Source: Leucaena leucocephala
Lineage: Eukaryota; Streptophyta; Magnoliopsida; Fabales; Fabaceae
Direction: 5' to 3'
Assembly (NCBI GenBank): GCA_037074615.1
Contig: CM073542.1
Span: forward strand, 23,445,568-23,509,567
DNA length: 64,000 nt
The position numbers were made by a program, and so were the translations under genes. Shown here in pieces: positions 46,591-57,069 of this stretch. Under the pieces are notes generated by a model that was not told where the DNA came from, searched no databases, and saw only the letters and a program-made list of their open reading frames with translations. The first letter of the stretch is position 1, and each line of letters begins with the position of its first letter.

Positions 46591-48304
46591 ATGATGAACC
46601 TATTATTGCTCATGTCTTTTTTAATAGCAGCTTCTGCTTCAGCTTGTTGCGTTTATCATGAATTCAAATATCTTCATCCATCTCTAATGGTTTCTTGCTT
46701 CTCTACATTATTCCTCCTAAAGCTAGTCATTTTTCATCTCTTGAAGAAACGACGAAGCAAAGTATACTTAGTAGTCTTTGCATGTTACAAACCAAGCGAT
46801 TCTTGTGCTGTCACAAAGGAAATGTTGGTGGAAAGAGCAAAGAGCATTGGAGTTTTCTCAGAGGAGAACATAGAAAGAATAGAGAAAATTATATACGAGT
46901 CCGGTTTGGGACCTAAGACTTGCCTCCCCGAAACTGTAATGCAATGCAGAACCCGCCAAAGTTATGTCTCGTCGAGGCAAGGAAGGAGACAGACTGTGTT
47001 TTTCGAAGCCACTGATGAACTTCTGGAGAAAACATGGGTAAGACCAAAGGATATAGGAATTCTTGTTGTGAACAGTAGTACGTTTTGTCCCACACTTTCT
47101 CTGTGTGAAATGATTGTGAATCGATATGAACTCAGACACACCATCTTATGCTACAATCTTAATGGCATGGGGTGCAGTGCTGTAGTTCTTGCAATTGACT
47201 TTGCCAAACGCCTCCTCCAGGTTTATGATTTTTTGGTGCTGTGAATTACTCATCCAGGTACTTAGTATAAAAAGTAGTTAATTTTTTTATATAGATTAAT
47301 AAAGTCAAATAAATAAATTAATTAAAATTAATATAAGAATTAATTGACTAATTTAAATAGCTTAAAGAATACATAATATAAATTTATTTTGAGTGATTAA
47401 ATTTATTTATAATTAATTTATTTTTTTAATTTTTTTAATTTATTAAAAAAAATCAACTAACTAGCATAAATTGAAACAAATTAAAAATTGCCATATCTAA
47501 TAATAATTTTGTATGCCTATCTAACTCCTACACATCAATATTGTGTTTTCATAGTCACACCCTAACTCATACGCCATGGTGCTGAGCCCTGAAATTGCGA
47601 ACACTGGGTTATACTTGGGCAACAACCATTCAATGCTTCTCATCAATTGTCTCTTTCGCACGGGCGGTTCTGCATCTCTTCTTTCCAACCATCCTTCAGA
47701 TCGTCATCGTTCAAAGTACCAAATCATTCACACACTTCGTACCCACATGGCTTCTGATGACAGAAGCTACAACTGGGTCCGACAAGACGATGATGAGCAG
47801 AACATAATTGGTATTTCCATCTCAAAAGACCTCATGAATGTTGCAGGTTACGTACTCAAGTCTCACATCAAATCTCTTGCCCCATTGGTCCTTCCTGTCT
47901 TAGAAAAACTCAAGTTTATTTTGTAACTTTTGTGGGAAGGAAGGTTTTGAGATTGAAGATTGAAGCTTATGTTCCAAACTTCAAATTGAGTTTTGACCAC
48001 TTTTGTATTCACACCGGAGGAAGGGCAGTGTTGGATAGAATGCAGAAGAGTCTTGAGCTTCAAAACTGGGACATGGAACCTTCAAGAATGACACTTTATA
48101 GGTTTGGGAACACATCTTCAAGTTTCAGTGTGGTATGACTTGGCTTACTGTGAAACTAAAGGAAGAATCAAGAAAGGTGACAGAATCTGGCAATTGGTTT
48201 TTGGATCGGGATTCAAGTGTAATAGTGCAATATGGGTTGCATTGGATAATGTTGAAGGAGGTTCGTTGAAGAATCCATGGAGGGATGATATTCAAAACTC
48301 TTAG
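46591..48304 (+). pseudogene. 3-ketoacyl-CoA synthase pseudogene, copy E
   Basis: Exon 1 (46591-47220) is open throughout: membrane segments near residues 5-18 and 38-57, VYLVVFACYKPSDSC, SGLGPKTCLPE, EATDELLEKTWVRPKD and NLNGMGCSAVVLAIDFAK with the catalytic Cys. A +5 duplication (ATGCA) near 46941 and a -2 change near 46990 cancel, leaving about 17 residues (from CRTRQSYVSSRQ) translated from the wrong frame. Exon 2 (47555-48304) starts SHPNSYAMVLSPE and keeps RTHMASDDRS, FDHFCIHTGGRAVLD and RFGNTSSS, but a +2 gain near 47920 creates an immediate TAA and a +1 gain near 48120 shifts again before VWYDLAYCETKGRIKKGD. It is the only + strand copy and the one with the most nearly continuous exon 1. 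Confidence 0.9.
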
Positions 48305-48644
48305 GAGAAAGTACTCGTATAGTATCGCTTATGTGGTTGTTCGATGAGTTGTGCTATGACAAATAATGCTCGAGTTTTGTATTCATACTACTAGTCATAT
48401 TTGGTTTAGTCTTGAATTTTCAACATGTCCTTGGTTATATTCAACGTTAAGATTTATGTAAGAAAAATATTTGCGTAATGTTATTTACATATATAAGACT
48501 CTATAAAATTTAATGAAATATTTATTACTCATTTTAAAAAATATTCTTATTTTCTTATTCTTCCCGATGAACTATAAAAATTAGAAAAAGATATACACCA
48601 AAGTTTAAAACGTGGATTTCCCATTTCTAGGCTTGGATACTACT
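48305..48644. other. 3' flank of KCS copy E
   Basis: AT-rich sequence directly after the last KCS stop. Nothing else is recognised. Confidence 0.45.
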
Positions 48645-48845
48645 TTTTTTATATAAAAAAAAATTAGGTGAGTTCAGCACCAATCTAATACTAAAGTCAA
48701 AGTATAGCCCTAAGATTCAGAGAGCGCTTATAAGAGACTTACGAGATCATCTATAAAAAGAGTCTTACAATGATAACAAAAATTGAACCCACCTCCTTAT
48801 AAGATATGAGATTATTCTTTATTATCTGTACTAATTTTTATTAGT
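48645..48845 (-). mobile_element. SINE family 1, copy 3
   Basis: The element is bounded by a perfect 15-bp direct repeat, GGCTTGGATACTACT, at 48630-48644 and 48846-48860. The minus strand contains GGTGGGTTCAATTTTTG (B-box-like), AAGCGCTCTCTGAATC, ACTTTGACTTTAG and a T/A-rich end. Same family as 36259-36437 and 44770-44943. Confidence 0.85.
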
Positions 48846-48934
48846 GGCTTGGATACTACTAAAGATGTGGGCATGCCTCAGTTCACAATGATGCACGAGT
48901 CTTATTTATTAACAAGATTCTATCCAGGAGGCTG

Positions 48935-49130
48935 TCTTCTAGCTTTCCTCTGATAAGTGCCCTGGATAGTGAAGGCTTTAACACGCTCGATTTTTTCAGA
49001 AGAACTGGGATCTGATTAAGGATGACGTTTGCAGTATGATTTAGGACTTCCAACAAAAAGGTTTTCTCTTGAAAGAGCTAAATAAATTGATCATTACATT
49101 AATTCCTAAGTGTTCATGTGCTCAGACTTT
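48935..49130 (+). mobile_element. L1-type LINE reverse transcriptase fragment
   Basis: One frame reads FFQKNWDLIKDDVCSMI, a TAG stop, DFQQKGFLLKELNKLIIT and LIPKCSC. This corresponds to the segment of plant L1 LINE reverse transcriptases that reads like FFQxxWxIVGxDV...GxLLKEINxTxISLIPK. Upstream, SEGFNTL in another frame matches the GPDGFN motif, so at least one frameshift and one stop are present. It is a short dead fragment. Confidence 0.75.
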
Positions 49131-49416
49131 CACCCCTATATTTGGATATAAAGAAAATAAAGAAAGAAATAATATTAAGAAAAAAAACTCTAAAAAATAG
49201 TAAATTTTCTTACCATTTTAAGAAATTTTCTTTCATAATATTCTTTCCCCTCTATTTTCCCCTCATTTTTTTTCTCTATCTAAACATTATAGTCGTATTA
49301 GCTTATGTAATGTAAATTATAAAATTATCTCTATGTTCTGTGTTACTGGATAAAGGTGATTATATTGCTCCAAACCAATGTACTTTCATAAGGGGAGGTT
49401 AATTTCAAATAATATA

Positions 49417-49601
49417 TTCTTTTTTTTTATTGCACACCTGATTCACCAGAATTTTACCTCGATTATATCTGTATCCAATCCGTATCGCGCACATATCTAT
49501 GATTAGTGAGTCTTCTAACGAGAATTTTTTACATACGTCAAGTCTCAAACTCGAGATATTATTTAAGTAATACCGAGTCGCTTACTAATAATGAACTGTA
49601 G
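49417..49601 (-). mobile_element. SINE family 3, copy 2
   Basis: The element is flanked by perfect 11-bp repeats, CAAATAATATA, at 49406-49416 and 49602-49612. The minus strand has TCGAGTTTGAGACTTGACG (B-box-like), AAAATTCTCGTTAGAAGA and an A-rich end. It matches 17409-17626 across its body. Confidence 0.85.
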
Positions 49602-49612
49602 CAAATAATATA

Positions 49613-50590
49613 CTTATTGATTATCAGGTGATTAACAACATTCATAACTCACGAAGGGGAAGAACGTGTTGGGCACCTTTGAAAGTTGGTTTCTCCAAGA
49701 ACTCCCGGTTACTTATCTCATGATATTTCCACCAAATCAGGGAGTGTGAATCTTTCTACTCATTTTCCTTAATAAAAAGATCGATTCTACAAATAAAAAA
49801 AAATTTATATAACTAAGATTGGTGTAGTAGAGTTTAGGGACTTAGGAAGTAATAAGACATCAGTTTTATAGAATGACTTCAAAAATGTTGAAGTGGCAAG
49901 TTTACATCCCTTTTTAAGTTGCCACTGAAATTAGAATAATTCTTCTTTTATGTGAAGAATGATGATATTAATGTGGTTTAAAGATGCAGAAAATATTGAG
50001 GCGTCCAACTTGAATTCCACATAGGAGATGAAAAGACATTGGTGTGGTTTGATCTTCTTCGTTTTAACACGCCTCCCATTTGATTCATTATTTATGCTAT
50101 TAATCTCATATAAGTTTATTATTTACTCAAAAAAGAGTTTCTATTTATTAATTCTTACTACATAATTACGATATCACCAAATTCTTGAAAGCTGTCGTGT
50201 AGTTAAAAAGCAGGCCAGAGTTTGGTGATATCATCATAATTTAATTAAGAATAATAAACAGAAACTTTTGAGATTAGCAGTATAAATCAAGAATTAGTTG
50301 GACTATTTAACCACTTTATGTAAAGAAACAAAAGGCATAAAGTAATAAGACATCAGTTTTATAGAATGGCTTAAAGGCAAATATTTTCTGCACAACGCAA
50401 AAGATGAAATCACCTCAAAATTACGAATAAAAAGTCACATGCCGCACAGTGCCACAAGCATTAGCAGTTTGTTGAAACCCACCAAATTGTCCACAGAGAA
50501 AGCTAGACTACCACTACATGTGTAAACACGTTAACGATAGAACCTAAACATCAATCAAATTTCGAGAGAAAAAAAAAAAACGGTTCCAAG
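49613..50590. other. Intergenic DNA, 3' flank of TOC34
   Basis: No gene is seen. The phrase AGTAATAAGACATCAGTTTT followed by ATAGAATG occurs twice (about 49850 and 50341), a direct duplication some 490 bases apart. The part near 50590 should include the TOC34 3' UTR. Confidence 0.45.
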
Positions 50591-52962
50591 CTAATACATA
50601 TCTCTCCCGCCAAAATTTGTCTCGCTCTCGTGTGTCTCCCATGATGCCCTGCTCTCATTTGCAATATCCTTCTTGATAAATCCTCGTATTGGTTTAACGA
50701 CAAGCAAATACTGTTGACAGGCAGATAAAATTGAGAACCATTACTTTCTTTGTCACCATATAAAACAAAAAGAAACAAGATTCAATTCAGATACTTACTT
50801 GGAGTGCAAAAATAAAAGGAATCCATAATTTTCCTGTCTGATTTGGATTTGGCCCTTCAATCAACTTCCGGTCAACATGAATAGATTCACTGCCGTTCAA
50901 TCTGACTTCTGTGATTGTTTGGACTAACTTAGGAATCCAAGCAGTACCATCTGGAAGAACCTGTCATTCAGAAGCGAACATTTGCTCAATATCTAACTAA
51001 AAAAAAAAATACAAAGATCAATGAACTAAAGAGAATACAAAGAAATACCGTCAGGGCTCAGGCAAATATCTAACCTTTTCATCATTGTCATTCTTATTGC
51101 ATCTTCCACTGTTCTCAACCAAAACAACAGGGATAGCAGAAGCCTGGGAGACAAAAAGGGAAAACAAAACGTTAAAGCTTATGAATTACATGTAACTGTA
51201 CATGACTGTTCTCAAATCTCAACCACACATGTCCAGCATTTTACAACATAAATCATCACAGGAAAGGATTTAAAGAACACAAGCAGCGTTACCTGAACAG
51301 AGGATTACTTTCTAATGGAACCCACAAAAAAAAATGAAGCAAATAATCTCAGCAATACGATGTTGCTCTAAAAACCCCAAGTATGTCATTATGAAACCAC
51401 GAGCTACTAATAAAAGGGACGCCCAAAAGACAATATTATCCCAAATGAGACTTTTACTTGAGGACCTCAAAATTTAGCTCCTACCAAATGCATGGCAAAA
51501 CGACATAAACAGAACACTTCCAATCTTGACCTATTCACTGATACTTCGTACACTTACAGTTGATCAATATAAACTGCTCCAAACTGAGGACAAACCCAAC
51601 ATTCATTAAAGCACCCAAAGAGTCTAAATCATATAGGAAAACTCTATTGGGCATCTAAACAGGTAGGACAATTTAAGTACTGACTGTTACTGATTCTACT
51701 CTGAACTAAGACTAAAGAGGGCGAATCAGTTTCACACCATACAGCCCTCTATCCATAAGGCCATAACTTGTAAATGGGAATATGCCTTGAAAAGAACGAA
51801 CCATATTGATGATCAATTCAACATGGACCAGAATTGATTCCTACATGTGAGACCAAATGTCAAAAAAGTGACTGGCTAGACATAATTCATTTTTCTTTCT
51901 AATATATAGTTTTATTACCCCCGCAAATTGAAATGCATTTGAGCGATGATATTCAGCTTTTACAACAATTAGTACAAAATGCATATTCATACCTGAGAGG
52001 CATCTTTCTTTATCTGAGCACCTGATCTAACAACTTTCAGTAGTGCTTCTGATCTTTTTGACAAGAATTCATCATAAGGCAACCCATCCGGAGGTGAGAA
52101 CTGAGCATGTGTGAGTGCTATAAGAGCCTTGTTCCATATTCCTTTACCAAAAGTATCAGTTATAGCTTTGGCAATCAACTTATCCAAGTTGTCCACTCTA
52201 TATGCATCCAAACGGTCCACGTAAAGCAGCACATCTATGGTCTTGTTCAAAAGGAAACTGCTCAAAATCCGCACATCCCACCCACAGAAAAGGAAAGGAT
52301 AAGGAGAACGAACTGTAAACATTCATATTAAGACCAGTATGTGTAGTTAAGTGTCGAGAGATGTACTAAAGTGAAACATACCGTTTTATTATATCAAGTG
52401 CCATGTCGTTTATGTATCCACCTTCTATAAGACCGGGAGTATCAATAATATTTAATGTAAATCCTGCCCTTGATCGTGATACCATCACAGGTCTTGGTCC
52501 TTCCGACTTTCCAAGAATTAAAAGTTTATTGATATCTAAATATAACAAGCGGCCAAAATCACTCGATAAACCATCAATAGAAAGAAATGTACACCTGAAA
52601 TGGACTGATGGTGACCACTCTCTCCCCAATGATGGAGTTAACAGTTGAAGATTTTCCAACACCCCCTTTTCCCATCACAAGTATTGTCAAAGTATTCACA
52701 TCCTACACCACAGTAAATAAGAAATTAGACACAAAGAAAGTTCTTTAAAACAGATTTCATAGAAACCATAATCAATCAAACTGAAGACAAATATAAACTA
52801 TTAAATTAATAGGAATGGCAAATTGTATCTACAAATGCATGAATATGAGGGAAAAATCAGAACCTTCTCTTTAAGTTTTCCCAAAAGGTCAATCAGTTTT
52901 GTCTGGGTTGCAGGTGCAAATGTATTGATTCCAGCCCACTCACGGGCTACTTGAGATGCCAT
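50591..52962 (-). CDS. TOC34: Toc34-type GTPase of the chloroplast outer envelope
   Basis: Seven coding exons (52962-52864, 52702-52595, 52506-52382, 52257-51993, 51143-51075, 50960-50799, 50710-50591) give 315 aa, the normal length for Toc34/Toc33. It is a preprotein receptor of the TOC translocon that binds transit peptides and GTP. Seen in the sequence: P-loop GKGGVGKS at residues 44-51, switch/G3 motif DTPG at 91-94, G4-like THAQ at 160-163, and Arg131 in DAYRVDN, which probably corresponds to the dimer-interface arginine. A single hydrophobic anchor (about 266-283, WIPFIFALQYLLVV) precedes a short basic, intermembrane-space tail, as expected for a tail-anchored protein with the GTPase domain in the cytosol. 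The start MASQVAREWAGINTFAPATQ is the family start. All frames are intact. Confidence 0.97.
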
Positions 52963-53748
52963 TCTCAGATGCTCCCCTAAGAATCAGATAAGGAAAATTT
53001 AGGATTATTACATCATCCAACTACTTGATTTGCTCAAAATGCAACTGATTAGTATACCATGTGCACAGGTGGACCTATATTACACTCAGTGAGGGCATCT
53101 AACCGCCACTGAAATCTTTGAAATTTGTATAGTTGATATCATACCCTTTTAATTTTTGTTCCAGATACTTTAACAACCATGGCTTAGTAAGCCAATTGAT
53201 TCAAGCCACTCATCCAAGCCACTGAAGTAAAGAATGACAATGATAACACTCTTGCAATTTATGATCTTCCAATTTCATCTTGCATTTTATGATCATGGAA
53301 GATGTCGCATAGAGTGAGTAAGGTGCGCGATTGATTGTTTATGTCAATAGCTTCTAAATTAGAAGACCAATGAGCAGCAGGAGATGATTTGAACTAAAGC
53401 TTCTAAATAGCCAGACAGAAATCGAGCCAAGTCATTTACCAGATCATGCATCACAAATACCTTAAGAATTTTCTAAATTGATGGTAATATAAAGAGATTA
53501 ATAAACAGAATGCCAATACACAACAAATCCAACACTGCACAACAACAAAATCCAAAGCATATAAGTCGTTAGTATAGCCCGTTACACACAATTCAAGCAA
53601 AAAGCAGCAAACGAAGTTAAAAGAATTTAAAGCAAAGCAAGAAACGGTGCGACGGCGTCCGACACAGGGTTGAAAACCACGCAGGGAGCAGATAACGGGG
53701 AACAAAGTCAAATCAAGCCCTAGGGTTCGAACCTTCTTCAATACTTAC

Positions 53749-53830
53749 CGGAGAACAACCACGCAGGGTTGACAACGGTGGACGGCGTCCGAAGGCAATG
53801 CTTGTTCGTCGAAGAAGGAAAAAGGGCACC
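53749..53830 (-). promoter_or_regulatory. TOC34 5' leader exon and promoter
   Basis: A strong donor, CCG|GTAAGTATTG on the minus strand at 53748, and an acceptor TGATTCTTAG at about 52980 imply a 5' UTR intron of about 770 bases. The leader exon is then near 53749-53830. Just upstream, at 53881, a Stowaway-type end (TACTCCCTGTGCTAAATATA) marks the edge of AT-rich DNA. The exact start is inferred. Confidence 0.5.
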
Positions 53831-53881
53831 GCTTATTAAGATAGTATTTCGTTGGGGTCTATAATCAATTTTATAATATAC

Positions 53882-55051
53882 TCCCTGTGCTAAATATAAA
53901 TAAATATTAAACGCACAAATTACAATTCGTTGTTATATTAGGATTGAAAACCTAATAATTATTTCCTGGCAGCGACAGCCTTTGTCTTTTTATATTTTGG
54001 ATTCTTTCGTATGCTCAACTCCAGCAGCCAAATAAATTTTATTCAACAATTATTATGTTTAAAACTTCTAGGGCTAAAATAACATCTAGTACCCCCACGA
54101 ATGTTCCTAGCACCTTACATTTTAATTTCATTACACTAACATTTAGCATTCTCTAATGTTATTTTAGTTTACAGTATTAATAAGATCAATACATTAAAAG
54201 TATTAAAAAAAATATCATTAAGATACTCTATGTAATATAAATAAATGAGAATAAAATATTGAATATAATTCAAAAATGATATTATAATGCTAAATGTTAT
54301 TTCCTCGAATATTTATTGTACTAAAAATCTACTTTTAAAAAATAAGAATCCTCTAATACCTGATAATAATAATAATAATAATAGGCTAAAGAAGTGTTTT
54401 CAAAGCTTATTCCATTCTTTTTCATTTTCTCCTATTCCCGTTTCCCTAAAAATGAGAGCATGACGTGAAGGATCTTCCCAGAATATTAATGACAACGAAA
54501 TCGTTGCAGAGCATCGCCCTTAGTAGTATCTTTGAGTTATGACCGCACTCGACCCTCTCGTCTTGGCCCTCCTAGAATTTTACTCTCAAGCATGGCCAAC
54601 TTGAACCCCACACCACACAGGAGCTTTCTCTTACTGCACACAAATCCATCTCTATTAATTTACAGCTAAAAAGCTCAACTCTAGTTCAACCTAATTCAAC
54701 CATGAAACAAAAGCATTTTGGGGCGAAGCCAATCACCAACTAGTCAATAGAGGACAGAATGCCCCAGCTAACCAGCTATGTTTCACTGAACATAAATTTA
54801 TCAAATTCTGGCTAGTCCTGTGATACGGCCAAATTACAAGTGTTCAAAACAGAATAGAACTAAAACAGAAATGCCTTGGGGAGCTCAAATAAGACAAGTT
54901 TTTTTTTTTGGGGGGGGGGGGGGGGGAGGAGAAGGGCGGGGCGCAATGATAAAACGCGGAAGGCAATGACAAAAAGTTCATCTGACTTTTTCTATTTCTG
55001 GCCAAAGATACATTAGGAGGCTAAGAGCTAAATACGGGGTGTTTGTTCAGT
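53882..55051. other. Intergenic DNA between TOC34 promoter and VPS29 3' end
   Basis: No gene is supported. It includes an (AAT)n tract at about 54362-54383, a mixed-composition stretch at 54440-54720 that I cannot assign, and the T-then-G homopolymer junction at 54899-54926. The end should hold the VPS29 3' UTR. Confidence 0.45.
54899..54926. repeat. T11-G17 homopolymer junction
   Basis: Eleven T residues are followed directly by seventeen G residues, then AGGAGAAGGGCGGGGCG. A run of 17 G is extreme for this AT-rich window. It lies in the 3' flank of VPS29. Confidence 0.95.
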
Positions 55052-57069
55052 TCAATGAGCAGAGTGGGTTGCTGAGGATGTTTTCTTGAAATCAATCTTG
55101 TCAACCTTAACCTCGCCATCAATAAGTTCATAAACATAGACCACTACACGTAAGCCATCGATGTCCATGAGAATGAAACTTGGGTTCACTTCGTAGGTCA
55201 TGCCGCTGAAGGCGCCAGTTGCTGAACCTGGATTTATAACAACACCACCCTCGTGTTTGTAAGCTGTAAACTGATGTGTGTGACCTGTGACCAGAATGTC
55301 CACATCAAGCTGCCTTTGAAGCATTGCTAGTGAGTCAAGGTCTCCCCATGGAATAACCTTCACAAAGGTTAAGAACACAAATTCATCTAGTAATTATCAT
55401 CACTCAGCACATAAATTACAGAAGTCATGGCCTTTGTGATAAACTAGCATATGTAAATTACTTCACACCATTCAATCAAACTGAGGAGACAACACCAAAA
55501 TATGAGTCAAAAATTGAACCCGTGAGCGTGCAAGTGCAACAAAGTGGCAAGCTGATATGAATGATCTAGCTAACTGCTAAGTTTGGAGGTTCTGCAAGTC
55601 AATTCATACGAAAGACCTGAAAAACTGCCCAAGACAAACCCCTTTTCCAGTTAAGTATATACTCTCTCTAATCCTTAATATAAGAACTAGATAATTAATA
55701 TGTGGATATTAAGAAAATTAGTTATGCTAGTTATTTGTATCAAATGCATATTGGCTTGTTGTTGTTGTTGTTGTTGCATATTGGCTTCTCCATAATACCT
55801 TCTAATCATGTGCATTGTAACTACCATGTGCAATCAATTATGAGACTTTGGGCAAAAAGTTATAAATTTGGGTGACAAAGTGGATCGAGGGTCTCATATT
55901 TAGGACCAAAGTAAATCCTTTGTCTAACTCCTACATTTAGTACCAAAGGTAATAACTTTTATCATGGGAACTCAGGGTGCATTTCCCTAAATTGCCAAAT
56001 GAATCATAAACGGTATGCTCCACATATATCTTGAAAAGAATAGGGGGAAATAACAGCAAGGAAAATCAGACCCGATGACCATGGCATAGTCCAAGCTTAA
56101 ATTGACCAATAGTTAGTGTCTTGGTCTCTGGATATCTCGTCTCTTGATCATAGTCACCACGAGTTATATGCAAGTCAGGACAAAGAGTCTTTAAGTAGTC
56201 ATGAACTTCCTAAACATAATTGGCATCAAAGTTAGCTAAGAAATTCAAGTTCAAGAATCTTATGTATATCCATATCATAAAACTTCCTGTAGAATCATAT
56301 TGTAAAATTGAGGCCTTTCATTTGTTTGCAAGTTTATATTGGAATTACCCCGGTATTAGAATCCAAATTTCCAAGTTCCATTTCAACTTGACAGAACTTC
56401 CTTACCAAAATGCTTAAACTTGTATGAGTTTATAAGTTACGCTAACAAACTCAAACATGAAAACATGATGGCCAACTAATCATCTAATTTAGAATCATCT
56501 ATGCACTTCTTGTATTACATAAATGTTACTGTTGACTACCAAGGATAGACCAAAATGAATACGAGCACAGACAGGCACATAGAAGATCTGCAGCTAATTG
56601 AGGGATCACATTTTTTACAAGGTCTAGTCAGAATTAACTACTTTGTAGATCATCAAAAGTGCATCAATTGAGCTGGAGTTTAAACAGAAGGATAATTAGA
56701 AGTTTGATGTAAGCTGGGATAGGTGAGGGCAATTACCTCTTTTAGACAAGAGGTATAAGTTGAAAATTAAAACTTAAGGGTGCCAATAGCTAATTATGCA
56801 AATGACTTACATTAGCCTCTACTAATGTGCTCAAATTTGAAAATACAAGAAACTCAAACCACCACCATTCATAATGTCCAGACTTACATTTAAAAACATC
56901 AACACGGCAACAGTATGAGGAGAATAAGAAGACGTACCTTAATACATAAATTTCCATTGCAAATGATGTGCTGGATCTTGCCAGGAACAAGCATCGATTT
57001 GAACTTTGCAGGCAGATCAGATGCCCTATGGGGTATGTGCAAATCCCCCAGGGCTAAGACCAGCACCAT
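55052..57069 (-). CDS. VPS29: Vacuolar protein sorting 29, retromer core subunit
   Basis: Three coding exons (57069-56938, 56209-56072, 55357-55052) give 191 aa, against about 190 for plant VPS29. VPS29 has a metallophosphoesterase fold and, with VPS35 and VPS26, forms the retromer core that recycles vacuolar sorting receptors. Visible family motifs: MVLVLALGDLHIPHR at the start, ICNGNLC, TRGDYDQE, LGLCHGHR, VTGHTHQFTAYKHEGGVVIN and PGSATGAFSG, then VYVYELIDGEVKVDKIDFKK. The exon 2 donor is the weak GTCTGA. As a result the family HGHQ reads HGHR at the splice junction (CGG codon before GT). All frames are open. Confidence 0.96.

Noticed and set aside
46858..47144. Three minus-strand open frames opposite KCS copy E exon 1
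   Set aside because: They are antisense shadows of the KCS coding region with no independent features.
24834..48304. KCS frameshifts as sequencing errors
   Set aside because: Several lesions are not homopolymer errors (an 8-bp duplication, a deletion of over 25 bases, a lost donor, nonsense codons), and the non-KCS genes in the same window have no errors.
52107..52648. Plus-strand open frames opposite TOC34
   Set aside because: Antisense shadows of TOC34 exons 3 and 4.
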